In this document: in pieces, positions 1-11,619 of the stretch | Layout of the letters: every line of letters starts with the position of its first letter | Numbering within the stretch: position 1 is the first letter of the stretch | Assembly: GCA_030248215.1 (NCBI GenBank) | Contig: JASANG010002449.1 | Span: forward strand, 303,617 to 367,616 | Direction: 5' to 3' | From: Enoplolaimus lenunculus | Taxonomy: Eukaryota; Nematoda; Enoplea; Enoplida; Thoracostomopsidae | DNA: 64,000 nt | The notes under the pieces: model-generated | Told to the model about the DNA's origin: nothing | What the model saw: the letters and a program-made list of their open reading frames with translations, nothing else | Database searches by the model: none | Translations under genes and position numbers: made by a program

Positions 1-324
1 ATCCGCTCATCACATCCCCCGGTTTTTCTACTAGGTTGTTCCTTGACCGCCAACATAGGTTTTGTCTAGACGGTAGTTTGCCATTGCACCCCCATTGCAG
101 TCACCATTTGATAAGTTGGGTAGGCTACGCTACGACGGTTTTTACATCTGAGTACTTGCAGCTTAAAATAAAGGGCGTTCTCACGATATTTCGATCCCAT
201 GACCCATAAGGGCCAACGTATTCTTGTTGGTATACGTGGGGTATGTGTGCATGTGCATAGTGTACGTATGTAATGTAAGACACATACATACACGTGAACA
301 TACATTGCTAAAGAAAGATATATC

Positions 325-396
325 GGCTCGTTGTGTAACGGGTAGCGCGCTTGACTCGCGAGCGACAAATCTGCGGTTCGATTCCGGGTGTGACCA
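325..396 (+). tRNA. Degenerate tRNA-like sequence
   Basis: It has a perfect B-box (GGTTCGATTCC, 375-385) and an A-box-like TAACGGGTAG upstream. The acceptor arms pair poorly and the anticodon arm (around GACTCGC) is ambiguous. Most likely a tRNA pseudogene or SINE head; a facing tRNA-like half lies near 470-490 on the - strand. Confidence 0.35.
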
Positions 397-595
397 TATG
401 ATGTTTGGACAAATTAAGGGGAAAACCATGTATATTGGCAGTACTTCCGAGAAATGGGTCGTCCCAATCGTGCAGGGCTACCACTGAGCCACGTCACCTC
501 ACACTCAGCTGCTGCAATTTCAGGTTTTTATGTCTTGTAAGAACCTCAACATTACACTCATGTATCTTAGTTCTTCCATGTATTACTCCTGCTGC

Positions 596-985
596 CAGGG
601 TGCAACCGGAATTCCGGTTCCGGTATTTTTTCACCTTCCGGTTCCGGTTCCGGTAAATTTTTACCGGATTTAAAAATTCCGGTGTTATAATTTGGCCGTT
701 TTCTTAACTTTGCAAATTTTTAAGAATCTCTTTTGAAAGCCACTTGTACTCCGAATATAAGCCATTGATGGTGGATTTCACTTCATCGACGACGAAAATC
801 TAAAATACAACCAATAAAATAAATACCTATGTTCGACTAAGGTTATTACACAAATAATAGAGCAAAAAATAAGATTAAAATGAAATTTTTGGTGAAATGC
901 ATTTTTCACTTTCCGGTTCCGGTTTCGGTTCCGGTAAAATTTTCAAATTCCGGTTCCGGTAAATTGTAATTCCGGTTGCACTCTG
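596..985. mobile_element. hAT-like MITE with 8-bp duplication
   Basis: Ends CAGGGTGCAACCGG and CCGGTTGCACTCTG form inverted repeats, flanked by the perfect 8-bp duplication CCTGCTGC (588-595, 986-993). Sub-terminal TTCCGGTTCCGGT repeats sit at both ends. There is no coding capacity. CA-G termini and 8-bp duplications indicate the hAT superfamily. Confidence 0.85.
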
Positions 986-999
986 CCTGCTGCATATGA

Positions 1000-3900
1000 A
1001 GGTACTACATATGCATCAGTGTTTTAACCGATGTGCAGCTTCAACATAAGGTTTTATTTTGCCTCCATGCATCTGCATGCCACAGAGCGAGGAGTCAAGC
1101 GCAGTTTAACTTTCTATCCTTATAAGCTTTGTTTTGGTCCGGTAAGAGATTCATCCTGTCCGTAAATACGCAACCAAGTATCGAAGCAGAAGTTGATTAA
1201 TACCCCAAACTGCGCGAGCGAGGCGAGCGACAAGCTAGATGCGTTTTGCGGTTAATCGCAATTGGGGTTTGAGTTTTCAAAAAAACTGAGTGAAACTCCT
1301 TATTCACTCCAAAAACCTATTCCGTCGTGGAGATATGGGGTGTGGTAGACACGGAACCAAATTGGTGAAACACGCAGCTTAAATAAAATAATTATCTAAA
1401 ATTATCCAACGCTGCTTACTAGCTACGATATTATAAAAGTTCTGCCACTCAACTTGCAAGTGCATACAGAGTATGGTGTACACGATGTTTTCCGGAAAAA
1501 TTGAATCGACCGGAAAAACTCTTTTTCCCGTTTTTTCAAGAAAACAACACTACAGAGATGTCAGATACCTAAAAGCTGCATATACTAGCTGGTGGCCGGC
1601 CACAATCTTGCGGGATTAAACCGCAAACAGGCTTTGTAGTTCTATTGATATATAAAAAACGAAATTAATTAGAAGCTCGGTTTCGAACTAAACGTTGCAT
1701 ATATCTGCACTAAATGTTGCTTCACAGAGAGACAGTAAAATCTCAAATAAATGTAGCGATCACTTTGAGATTAAAGAAGTGTATAGTAGAAGAAATGCAA
1801 GTGGAATTCCGGTTTGATAGGTAACCATTTGTATAGTATACTTTTAGCGCAGTAGGACTGCTGGGGCGAAAGAAGATGCAACTGCGTTGCATCAGTAGGA
1901 GTCACAGTAGCTTTTAATAAAGTGCCCTTGAACTTAACCGGTATACATGTGTTTTCTCAGTCTTTCCAGAAGTTTAGGAAAGGCGTCTATCTTTTTGAGT
2001 TGTTCTACTGCTGGTGAATTCAAAAGCAGAGCCAAGACTTTTTCGCTTAAAGGTTTAGCACTAAAATGGCTTACGGCTTTTGGTTCGCTTCCCTCGCGAG
2101 TTCTTCCACTATGTCTCATGCGGTCCCCTATTTTGAACTTTCCTGCATCCGCCACTGATTACTCACCAGTAAATCAGCCTTCGCGACAACATGAGCATCG
2201 TGAAAAGCAGTTTCTCACGGTGAGTACGTAGTTTACTGAAATATAAAAAATTTTCAGTTTTTAACCCCCTCGACAAAACCGAAAAAAGGGAAAAACCCGT
2301 TGTTCCGTTGGTTTTTCCGCGGCCCAACCCTATGGTTATTAATCACGGTTTTAGCGATAGGTTTTTCAAGCTGACGAACTCTTTCAATTGTGGACCTCAA
2401 AATAATATCACAGCTTTAAAGCGAGCAATATACGAAAGACATGCTTACTAGGTTAAACTTTGTAAACCACTGGCTGATCATTGACGCATCCTACTGGAGG
2501 CAGCCGGCCTACATTCAAACAGGGATTCCAATCGAGATCACGTATTCAGAGTCAGTTCTTAAACGGCGTTCCCTATAATGGCGGGGCAAGCATAGGGCAG
2601 GGTGTAGATATACCCAAATAGGAGGAGCGCAAACAGTGCTAGCAACGAAGCGGTGGGTTCAAAACAAAGCCACCGTTGCAGCAGTATCTGATTAGTTTAA
2701 ATAGCTCCATTTTAAAAATACTATTGACTCTGGTGCCAATAGAAATGCACAAACAAAACAATTAGCCCATCCTGTCCGATAGAGGCTTCTATTGTACACC
2801 AAAATGGACCAATGATTTTTGCACCGCAGGCATTTATAGTTGACTATTGCTGCGGCGGATATAACAATAGTCACATTGGGAGCCGTGGTTTTGCGTGATG
2901 TAGTACAATATGTTGAGTTGATTGGTACTAGTTCGAATCTGTGTTACAAAATCAAATAACATTGGCTGGCCGTTTGTGAAAATAATGGAACATCCAACTT
3001 TTATACTGCACATACTATTGCAAAAAAATGTCTGGGTGTGAAAGGCCCGGCGTCGTTTTAACACACTCTATTACGAGACCACTATAAAATCCGGTAATCC
3101 CTATAACGAGGACGTAAAGACATATTGCACTGTGTTCATATAACATCGCAAACATACATAAAAACAACACAAACATATATATACACTTATTTATTTTGTT
3201 AGATTTTTTACCTTTTGTCTCGACTCCCTTCGGACAGTGTCGGGACAATTAGTAGTGTCTACGTACCGCATAAAATTGTACCTACACTCTAGTTGCAGCT
3301 TCCATTTGTACACAGATACCTACCGGGTGGTTGGACAATTTTTTACATTTAGCGCGCGCATTATAGGGTGAATGACCCAAAAATCTGGTACCATACACTG
3401 GGTAGTGGGTACGCTCCAAACTGTCAACATTTTGACTTCAGCAATACTGCCAATGACACATGTGTAAAGATTATGGAGGCAGAACGTGCAAGATTGACAA
3501 ATTAATTTACAATAACACAAACAGTGATACAACAATTAAAAGTAAATTCAAAATTCGCCATTTCATAATAACATATGGTTCAATTTAATATACAGCCGCG
3601 AAAGGATATAGTCGTTTTTACGCAAAATTGGTCTAATAAACAAGATCGATCTTCTTGACACAGAGTACTTGCAATTTGGTTAAAAATGAAATTTATCATC
3701 TATTGCATGTTTTACAATAAACGCAATGCAAATGCTTAATCGGTAACGTATTAGCTGTGAAGAGCACGAAAATGAAATTCATTTCTTCAAGCCACGAATT
3801 AGGCCATTGATGTTCATATAATCGAACAAATTTTTTTAGGATCACAAACTACGCATAGATCCAGGTAAATGCGCTTTGTTAACATTGTAATTTGCAGTGG

Positions 3901-4440
3901 GGTGGTATGGCTTATCTGACCCCTTGAACGCGCCAGTGCTCATGGTATCATTTATATGGGAACGGGCTCATATTATAATATCGAAATAAACGTTTGTAGC
4001 GAAACCGTTTTCTGAAACTTTTCATAGAGTTCTTTACATAAAAATGTGAACATTTTTCGAGAAAAAGATTTACTGAGCAGTGACACTATAAGCAACCAAA
4101 TCGGTACATCAGAATTTATGCTGATGCCATGAGGCGCTCCGAAACCCGAGCCATCCCATGGAGGAAAATGAGCCGGGTACGGCGAATCTACTTAAAAAGT
4201 TGCATTTTACACGCAGCAATTTTAGATATGTGTACACCCATAGACGTTTTTCGATTGTCTAACACGTCAAAACCAGTTGCATTCGCTGAGGAAGCTTTAA
4301 AAGTGCAGATTCACAAGTTGTTTTTCGTATTTTATACAGTGAAATGTTTAAAAATATTTTGAGTTTTGTTACACTTGTTTACCAGTCCGAATGGCTGCAA
4401 ACAAAATGTTTTTTTATAATACTGCACCGAATATAATATT
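1000..4440. other. No gene seen
   Basis: AT-rich sequence without convincing exons. 2000-2155 belongs to a dispersed repeat ending TGCATCCGCCACTG, also at about 30590-30765 and 46725-46860 (probable hAT-like ends). The ORFs at 1934-2155 and 4129-4362 have no support. Confidence 0.4.
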
Positions 4441-4520
4441 TTATACATACATACATTATATATAATACAATATATACACACAAATATATATATATTTATA
4501 TATATGTATATATTCGTTCA

Positions 4521-5030
4521 GATTGCAGCCGGAATTCCGGTTCCGTTAATAGAAACCGTTATTTTTGTATCCGGTTCCGATGTATTAAAGCTGAATGAAT
4601 ATACTATTTTATACGTACATACACTACATATAATACGATATATACACATAAATATATATTTATAAAGATTGCAGCCGGAATTCCGGTTCTGGTAAAAGAA
4701 ACCGGTATTTTTGTATCCGGTTCCGATGTATTAAAGCTGAATGAATATACTATTATATACGTACATACACTACATATAATACGATATATACACATAAATA
4801 TATATTTATAAAGATTGCAGCCGGAATTCCGGTTCTGGTAAAAGAAACCGGTATTTTTGTATCCGGTTCCGATGTATTAAAGCTGAATGAATATACTATT
4901 ATATACGTACATACACTACATATAATACGATATATACACATAAATATATATTTATAAAGATTGCAGCCGGAATTCCGGTTCTGGTGAAAGAAACCGGTAT
5001 TTTTCTATCCGGTTCCGGTGTATTGAATCT
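4521..5030. repeat. 146-bp tandem satellite built on a hAT end
   Basis: Units start at 4521, 4667, 4813 and 4959 (spacing exactly 146). Each starts GATTGCAGCCGGAATTCCGG, resembling the hAT MITE terminus at 596, and continues into AT-rich sequence. The inner units are nearly identical, implying recent expansion. Confidence 0.9.
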
Positions 5031-5812
5031 GGTGTTTCTCGCTACAATTTTACTGTATTTTCGGTGTTTGAAATCTTGTCAGGTTTAAATTTTTAAATAA
5101 AATTGGAATAAACTTGTTTTTCTAAAATTTTCCATGTATATACTGGCAAATTTTCAATTTGTGTCACTATTTTTGAAATGATATTTTTTGGTTATTAAAT
5201 TTCTCAAAACACAAAAGGAGAAAAAAGCTTAGGCGCATCACTAAAACTGTGTAGATTTTTCGTTTGATAAAACTTGGAGCCTGATATAAACAAAATCTGT
5301 GATTCCCTGAAATGTTCATAAGGTACACTCCTTGCGTATTTTTCTATTGAGAAAAGCATCACTGTACAAATTTGTTTGTTTTTAAAAAATTTAGCACCGT
5401 TGCTTGCGTCTTTAGTGTTGGGTTAAACAGAGTGTGAAAATGTTTTCAAGTCTTTTATTAACGTATTTCAGACTGACATTTTATTTATTAGTCATACTGT
5501 TGTTTTACGCAAACGTTTGCAACGTCACAAAACTAAACTCTTAGTCGGATGTGTTTGCCGTCACCACCCCCATACCTTCATTTTTGGCGGGCCCTACCCT
5601 AAAATGACCCCCACACACAAACCTAAAAATAAGCAACAGGTGACTAAATGTTAACAAATTTGTCGCTCGCTACTCGCAACACTCACTGGTCTAAAATTTT
5701 ACTAGGATAATATAAGTCATCCGAAATTAAATATTAACAACGGTTGAAAAACTGTTTTAGAGTGTGATATGCCGGGTGTCTCCCCATGGTTGGAGCATAC
5801 TTTCCGATTGAT

Positions 5813-6000
5813 GGTCAATGTATAAAACAGGGCTGTAACTCAAGTATAAGCATATTCCTAAGTTTAAGCCTAAGCAAGCGTAAGAATGAACGTAGACTTA
5901 AGTGTAAACCTTAGACTAAGCGACAAAAAATGGGTCTATGGCTTAAGCATACTTCTGTTGTCTCGCACAAAAACGTTCCGCCTATGATTTTACATCTTGA
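5813..6000. mobile_element. TTAGGC-type MITE
   Basis: Left end like GTATAAAACAGGGCTG, internal GCCTAAGC units, and a right arm with AAAACGTTCCGCC. The outer right end is decayed and no duplication is visible. Confidence 0.65.
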
Positions 6001-6189
6001 CATGAACCTTTTCTGTCAACGCGAACAGCGGTCACTGACGTCGTTTCAGCCTCCTGTTCGAATTGCTTTAGCCTTTTAATCTTTGCACAAAACTGTGCTC
6101 TTGCGTTACGCTTCAAGGTGGGCTGTAAAATCTACAATAATCGTTTTCTTAATCAAGACATTTTGTTGTTTCTTGAAAATAAATTAAAA

Positions 6190-6398
6190 GGCCAACGTAA
6201 AGAACAGGGGCGGAACAGTATTATAAGCATATTCCTAAGCCTAAGCCTAAGCCTAAGCCGAAGCATCAGCCTAAGCCTAAGCCTAAGCCGAAGCCGAAGC
6301 CTAAGCCTTAGCGAAGCAAAAAACTTTAGTCTGAACCTTAAGCTTACTCTATTGCAGTCCCACTGAAAAACGTTCCGCCCCTGATCTTTACATGGCCC
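6190..6398. mobile_element. TTAGGC-type MITE, array-rich copy
   Basis: Starts GGCCAACGTAAAGAACAGGG and ends CTTTACATGGCCC, with an internal run of at least four CCTAAG hexamers plus CCGAAG variants. No clear target duplication. Confidence 0.85.
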
Positions 6399-6497
6399 AG
6401 CTAAAATTAAAATAGCATTCCATATTCGACATCAAATTAAACTACTATTTTAATATCCGGTGCCGGTCTATTAATTAAAGTATTTCGTATATTGTAA

Positions 6498-9042
6498 ATG
6501 CTAACTAGCTATATCATATTTCAACGCAACTCAGTATTTGTCAGAGTTGCACTTATCACAATCGTTCTATGTTTTGCAATATGCGGTGCTGATCACTTAA
6601 CCAAGTGTCCTTCAAATCTCAACTGTAACGGAGGTGAGTGGTAAAAATGCATAAAGGGTTTGTATTTATTTGTATTCAAACATGTCGCTGGAGCTATTGC
6701 TGTTGTGTATTTTCAGGATTGGACTGCGGACACATTTACCTTCCTGTCAATAGGCTATATGGCTACTGGTCGTATAGCCTATCGGCGGGGGGGGCAAGTG
6801 CCTGAATGGCCGATTGGAATATGGGCCACTCAAAGAAATGAAAAATGTTGCTTATGTTTAATTCCATTTCGAAATAGTCAGTGGTGGGCCCGTGTATATC
6901 AAATTGCCAGGGCCGATTTTAAATGCCGGTCCGGCCCTGAAGATTGATGTCAAATGTATGCAATATTATCTTTGAAGGTAATTTTTTAAACCAACAATTG
7001 TAGCTCTCTGCAACGTAGAAATGGCGCGGAAAATTAAACTTTTATTCAAGCTTACGATATGCATATTCGTTTATATTTTGTATTAAAAACTAAAATTCCG
7101 ACAAGAGTCAACTCTGAGTCAATTTTAGCTAATTTATACTGCAGGATTTGGCGGTGGCGGATGCTAGGGAGTTTTTAGAGGGCTCAAATTCACACCCTTT
7201 CGAATAAGTATACAGTATCAGCACGATTAATTCTTTTAACTAAGTTTCTTCTGATGCGTAATTTTGTTTAACCAATTGCTACCGCGTTTTAAATACCTTA
7301 AATTCAACCGTGTTTTGATAGAGACTCGGTTTGTCATAACATTTTTCGCCCATATAAATGATACGGCGGAACGTATTTCTGTAAGTCTAATATAGAGTAA
7401 ACTTAAACTTTAGACTTAGTCTTTGGTTAACGTTATCCTTAGGCTTAGGCTTTGGTATAAACTCATTCTTACGCTTAGGCTTAGGCTTAGAAACATGCTT
7501 ATACTATACTGTTTTACCCCTGTTCTATACATTGGCCCATTTGTCAAAGAGTTGTTTATTTTACTTCTGCGGTTGTTTCAGGTCCATGCTGTCACCGATA
7601 CGTTGGAGATCTTGACCATGTTTATTGCTGCGATTCAGGCACTTTGTTTACTGCTCCGTTGGGTGGCGTTTACAGGTATAAAAACTGTACATTTAACAAA
7701 TTTAGATGTATACAAATTTTGAAAATTTGCGACTTGTATCTGCCAGTAAAAATGTAGAACGCTGCACTGGTGGATCCAGGCGGGTTCGCGGTTGGCGTAC
7801 GCCCTCCCATCAGAATTTTTGGTGATAAAATGGTAAGGTCCTTCCCTACCTTACAATTTTTTCCTTCACAAAAAGATAAGGCCCGTAATTTTTCTCTTAG
7901 AAATTTTCTGTGATAATACGATAAAGACTTTTTTACCTCACAATTTTCCGCCTCAGAAAATTTTTTGGAAATAAAATGATAAGGTTCCTCCTACCTTACA
8001 ATTTTTGCGTTTCATAGCACTTGCCACACCGCTCCCGTCAGAAATTATAGTGGATCCACCGCTGGAACGCTGATGGTTTACTCATGTTTAATTGTCCGAG
8101 TTTATCAAGCCGAACTTTTTTAAAAACGATCTCAATCGACTGCAGACCGTAGACACACAACGGTGTCGGCCGGAACCTTTTTTGATTTGAAATCTTCAAC
8201 GAACAAGCCAAATTTAAATTTTAGAGTTCACTGGGGCATTATTATCGCATGCGTTATAGCGAGTGTAGTGATATCAGTGCTTATTTCCTTGCTTTGCTGT
8301 TGTTTGATACCTGGCTGTTTATGGTATCGCGCTGGCCGTGGTAGGAACGATATGTATGATGGTAACTCTAATGTTGTTGTGAAATTTTAAGTTTTAATTA
8401 CTTTAGATGTTTCACTGACAAGCCCGTAGCCAGCTCACCTTTCCAGGGGGGACGGCTAAAAATTAATAGGAGGCGCGGGGCATACAAGGGTTTTCGATGA
8501 CTTACAACCAAGGCTGAAAATTTTCCAGTGGGGCAAAAATTTTCACCAGCTGGCCCCCCTCTGGCTGTATGCCCGCTCAATTGTCCACAAACCTCATGGT
8601 GCAGCTGCATTTTAGCCGGTCTTCTACACCAAGCCATATTTAAACTCAAAAATGTTTATAAGTAGATTTATAATAGTGTATTAACCGTTAAATTTTTTTG
8701 CCTCATTTTTTCAATATCATTTCGTCTCGCAAAATACCTCAACAACCACTGAAAAGGTTAGCTATTGTTTTAGGAAGCGCTTTTCCGTTTAGTCGCGGAG
8801 CCACCATCGTTTTCACTCCTCATCCACCACCGGCGGCGTCCATGGTTTACCCAACAGCATCTACGCAACATTACAACACGAGCTTGAATTCGGCTAAACC
8901 GAACGGACCACCACCAAGCTATGCTCCAATCTATGTTTCACCTGAGTCTCGAAGCTCATCTCAACGAACCGTACGTTTTGACGACGATAGCGACAGTGGT
9001 CGATACGAAACGCCGTTGAAATCTGCGCTGAAGAAAAATTGA
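6498..9042 (+). CDS. Shisa-like single-pass membrane protein, 4-5 exons
   Basis: Exons: 6498-6633, optional 6717-6797, 7582-7675, 8225-8340 and 8774-9042. All junctions agree in phase (1, 1, 2, 1). The ATG at 6498 follows an in-frame TAA. Exon 1 encodes a signal peptide (hydrophobic VALITIVLCFAICG) and the start of a Cys-rich region. The 7582 exon adds PCCHRYVG...YCCDS. The 8225 exon is a transmembrane helix ending in CCCLIPGCLWYR. The last exon is a cytoplasmic tail with a PPSY motif and a basic end. Signal peptide, paired-Cys ectodomain, helix with juxtamembrane cysteines, and Pro-rich PPxY tail are the Shisa/STMC6 plan. Shisa proteins modulate receptor trafficking (Wnt, FGF, AMPA), and PPxY recruits WW-domain proteins such as Nedd4 ligases. 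The middle exon (81 nt) has a good acceptor but a weak donor (GTGCCT), so it may be alternative or false. Two MITEs lie in the introns. Family call by architecture only. Confidence 0.78.
7348..7537. mobile_element. TTAGGC-type MITE in Shisa-like intron
   Basis: Flanked by CATTTTTC / CATTTGTC (7 of 8 bases match), with two short TTAGGC arrays and the right arm CCCCTGTTCTATACATTGGCC. It ends 44 bases upstream of the 7582 exon. Confidence 0.85.
7765..8064. mobile_element. hAT-like MITE, GGTGGATCC family
   Basis: Ends CACTGGTGGATCCAGG and TGGATCCACCGCTG, with the perfect 8-bp duplication GAACGCTG (7757-7764, 8065-8072). Internal repeats of CCTTACAATTTTT. It lies in an intron of the Shisa-like gene. 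Confidence 0.85.
8418..8580. mobile_element. Repeat of the CCCGTAGCCAGCTCACC family
   Basis: The left arm CAAGCCCGTAGCCAGCTCAC matches the better copy at 20761-20926 and the fragment at 47380. The right end is diverged. Intronic in the Shisa-like gene. Confidence 0.5.
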
Positions 9043-9152
9043 ACTTAAGTTGAGATTTAAAATTGTGTTTTCATATTTGTTTTAATTTTTATACGTTTTG
9101 AATATTTAATCATTTGTTTATATATATATGTACATTGTATATTCCTTACTTA

Positions 9153-9158
9153 AATAAA
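9153..9158 (+). promoter_or_regulatory. poly(A) signal of the Shisa-like gene
   Basis: AATAAA about 110 bases after the stop codon at 9042, in AT-rich sequence with no competing hexamer closer to the stop. Confidence 0.55.
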
Positions 9159-9208
9159 AAAATAAGTAGTAGATATAGGTTGAGTTGAATTCTGCGCTGA
9201 AGAATACT

Positions 9209-9423
9209 GGCCCATGTAAAGATCAGGGGCGGAACGTTTTTCTGTGGGACTAGAAAGAAAGTAAGTTTTAGCTTTAGACTAATTTTTTGTTTGGCTTAGG
9301 CTTAGGCTTAGGCTTATGAATATGCTCAGTCTTACGCGTAGTCTTAGGCTTAGGCTTCGGCTTAGGCTTAGGCTTAGGAATATGGTTATAATACTGTTCC
9401 CGCCCCTGTTCGTTGCATGCGCC
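9209..9423. mobile_element. TTAGGC-type MITE, reference copy
   Basis: A clean insertion: perfect 8-bp duplication AGAATACT (9201-9208, 9424-9431), left end GGCCCATGTAAAGATCAGGG, right arm CCGCCCCTGTT...GCGCC. It has two TTAGGC arrays of three or more units, separated by GAATATGCTCAGTCTTACGC. Confidence 0.93.
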
Positions 9424-10072
9424 AGAATACTTAAACCCAAATTGAAATTGAAGTTTGTGTTTTTATAACGTTTTGATCAATTGATTTTGATCCTCCCGTT
9501 TTGTTTATGGTTTTGTTACTTTGAAAAAATGTTTAGCACAGGTTCTACTGAAATCTGCTTTGAACACAAGTTTGAACTCAAATTTGAATTGAAAATTTTT
9601 TGAATTTTATAAAACTTCAATTTTTATCAACGAACGTTTTATTGCTGCTTGTGTGGGCGAACGGCGCCGGCAGATAGATATAGCGCCGCGCTTAAGGGCC
9701 CAGTTCTGCTATGGTTTTGGTCACTTGGAAGAAAAGTTGTTTATTATATACGTTAAATTTTTTAATTGTATTTTATTGTTATTCATTAATATTTTTATTA
9801 ATACCCAAACCCTAGTTTTGAAGAATCGCATTATGTTATATATTCGTGGCCCAAAATTTATTTTGTTGACTGTTTCGCTTCAATTGACCTCGTCTTTGTC
9901 TAAGCATGCTAGCGGCTGAAAAGGCTAGCGACAATGGTTTAATTTATGGTTTAAAAAAATTTAAAAACCAGCATTGCTCTACACCAGTGCATGACTAGAT
10001 ATCATTTTCCGTCTCAGTTTTATTTTTTCTATCCTCTTAATATCTTGCTCAATACAAATGATTTCATTTTAG

Positions 10073-10218
10073 TAGGCGTTATACGATGGCCCGAAGTCGA
10101 AGCTACGTATTCTATTGCTAGAAGAGTTACATCGCGTATATTGGCTTATAAAAAAGGGTATGCTACTCACCATTCTAAAACGATGGCTTTGAAACTTTGG
10201 CCAAAATTTTTGAGTTAA
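10073..10218 (+). CDS. Possible orphan terminal exon
   Basis: A strong acceptor (TTTCATTTTAG, ending 10072) is followed by an open frame to TAA at 10218 encoding VGVIRWPEVEATYSIARRVT and a basic tail ending KLWPKFLS. Balanced codon use suggests coding. No upstream exon was found between the Shisa-like gene and here, and I do not recognise the peptide. It could be the 3' exon of an unseen gene, or chance. Confidence 0.25.
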
Positions 10219-10496
10219 ATATAAATTTTACAAAGTTGATTTTATTATTTTAGCGGAAATTTGACAGGTCGCAAGCTCAACGTTTAAGCTTTAACGTTAA
10301 TCGTTTCAATTTCACGAATTATATTCGCTCGATCAATACGTTTGCGTAGCTATGTGTTTTTCTAATTTTTAAGTCGCCTATCGGTATATACAAGTGTTTC
10401 TATATAAACGGGTACTTATTTCACTTTAATAAATTTAATTTATAATAGTGCCTTGATTAGGTCATAGTAAAAGATGTACAAGGATATAGCGCGATG

Positions 10497-10673
10497 GACC
10501 AATGTTACTTTAAGGGGCGTGTAGATTAAGCATATATTCCTAAGCCTAAGCCTAAGCATTGCAAAAATGAGTTCCTAAGCATAAGCCTAAGCAAAAAAAT
10601 GTAATCTAGAACCTAAACCTACTATTTTATAGATCCATCCGAAACCTGGACGCTCCTTAAAGTAACATGGGCC
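10497..10673. mobile_element. TTAGGC-type MITE, subfamily B
   Basis: Perfect 8-bp duplication GCGCGATG. Its terminal repeats differ from the main form (GACCAATGTTACTTTAAGGG / CTTAAAGTAACATGGGCC), but the internal GCCTAAGC units are the same. Confidence 0.92.
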
Positions 10674-11094
10674 GCGCGATGTATAGTTTACATGCGAGGT
10701 TTGCGCAAATGCATATAGTTTTACAACTCATATTCCGCACTGCTTCTCCGTGAAACTTGTCTAAAACGGCACCTAAGACTTAATAAATTTGAAGCCATTG
10801 CATTCGGTTGACAGCGTAACGCACAATTGTTGAAAGTTTTACTTTTACACTAAGACATTAATTCTTAAGACAAACTTGGAAGGGTGGATGGAACAGTTTT
10901 TATATATCATAAACTCGAGAAAGCTGCCGGATTTAAGCAAACTTAACGTCATCAGTGAACTTCTATACTGTACACAGTTATGCCTAATATTCTAGACTTT
11001 TGCAAACTTTTTTAAAGCTAAAGGAAAACCGTGCAAACCGAACTAGAAATAGACATTTCAAAAATACGAATATGAGGAACGAAATTGTCAAATC

Positions 11095-11299
11095 GGCCAA
11101 TGTTACTTTAAGAGGCGTAACAGTAGATTAAGCGTATTCCTAAGCCGAAGCCTAAGCGTTTCAAAAATATGTTCCTAAGCCTAAGCTTAAGTGCAATACT
11201 AAGCCTAAGGCTAAGCAAAACATTTAGTCTGGAATCTAAACCTACTCTTTTATAAACCCACCAGAAACCTGGACGCACCTTAAAGTATTAACATGGGCC
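11095..11299. mobile_element. TTAGGC-type MITE, subfamily B
   Basis: GGCCAATGTTACTTTAAGAG at the left and AACATGGGCC at the right, flanked by GTCAAATC / GTCAAAGC (7 of 8 bases match). Confidence 0.9.
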
Positions 11300-11619
11300 G
11301 TCAAAGCAATAGATTTTGAATTTAGATTAGATATAAAAAATATTTTCAGAACAGTTTAAGGGCTCGTTTCAGGATTTTTTTAAAAAGTTTCACCCACCGG
11401 TATAGGGGCGTTAATGCTGTAAAATTGCAAATTTTTTTAAAAAACTTTGCTAAACAGCTGCATTTCGATTATCCGTCGGATATCTTGATATATATTTCGT
11501 TTCGGACGCATATCCGGCTGCATTTAACATTCGAAAATCCGGTGCCCATTTGTATTTGCGATCCGTTCTTTGAGGCATGAACGTTGAAACAATTTAGAGG
11601 CTAAGATTTTTTTGCAATC

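Noticed and set aside
4604-4941. Two identical - strand ORFs
   Set aside because: Products of the 146-bp satellite, not duplicated genes.
6118-6366. Ser-Leu repeat ORF
   Set aside because: Translation of GCCTAA hexamers in a MITE.
6190-6398. True telomere or chromosome end
   Set aside because: Arrays are short, lie inside elements with inverted repeats and target duplications, and are surrounded by ordinary genes.
7423-7722. 99-residue ORF over the third Shisa-like exon
   Set aside because: The frame is wrong for both splice junctions; the Cys-rich frame (phase 1 to 2) joins correctly to the transmembrane exon.
8398-8649. - strand 83-residue ORF
   Set aside because: It lies in an intron and a MITE; no splice or protein support.
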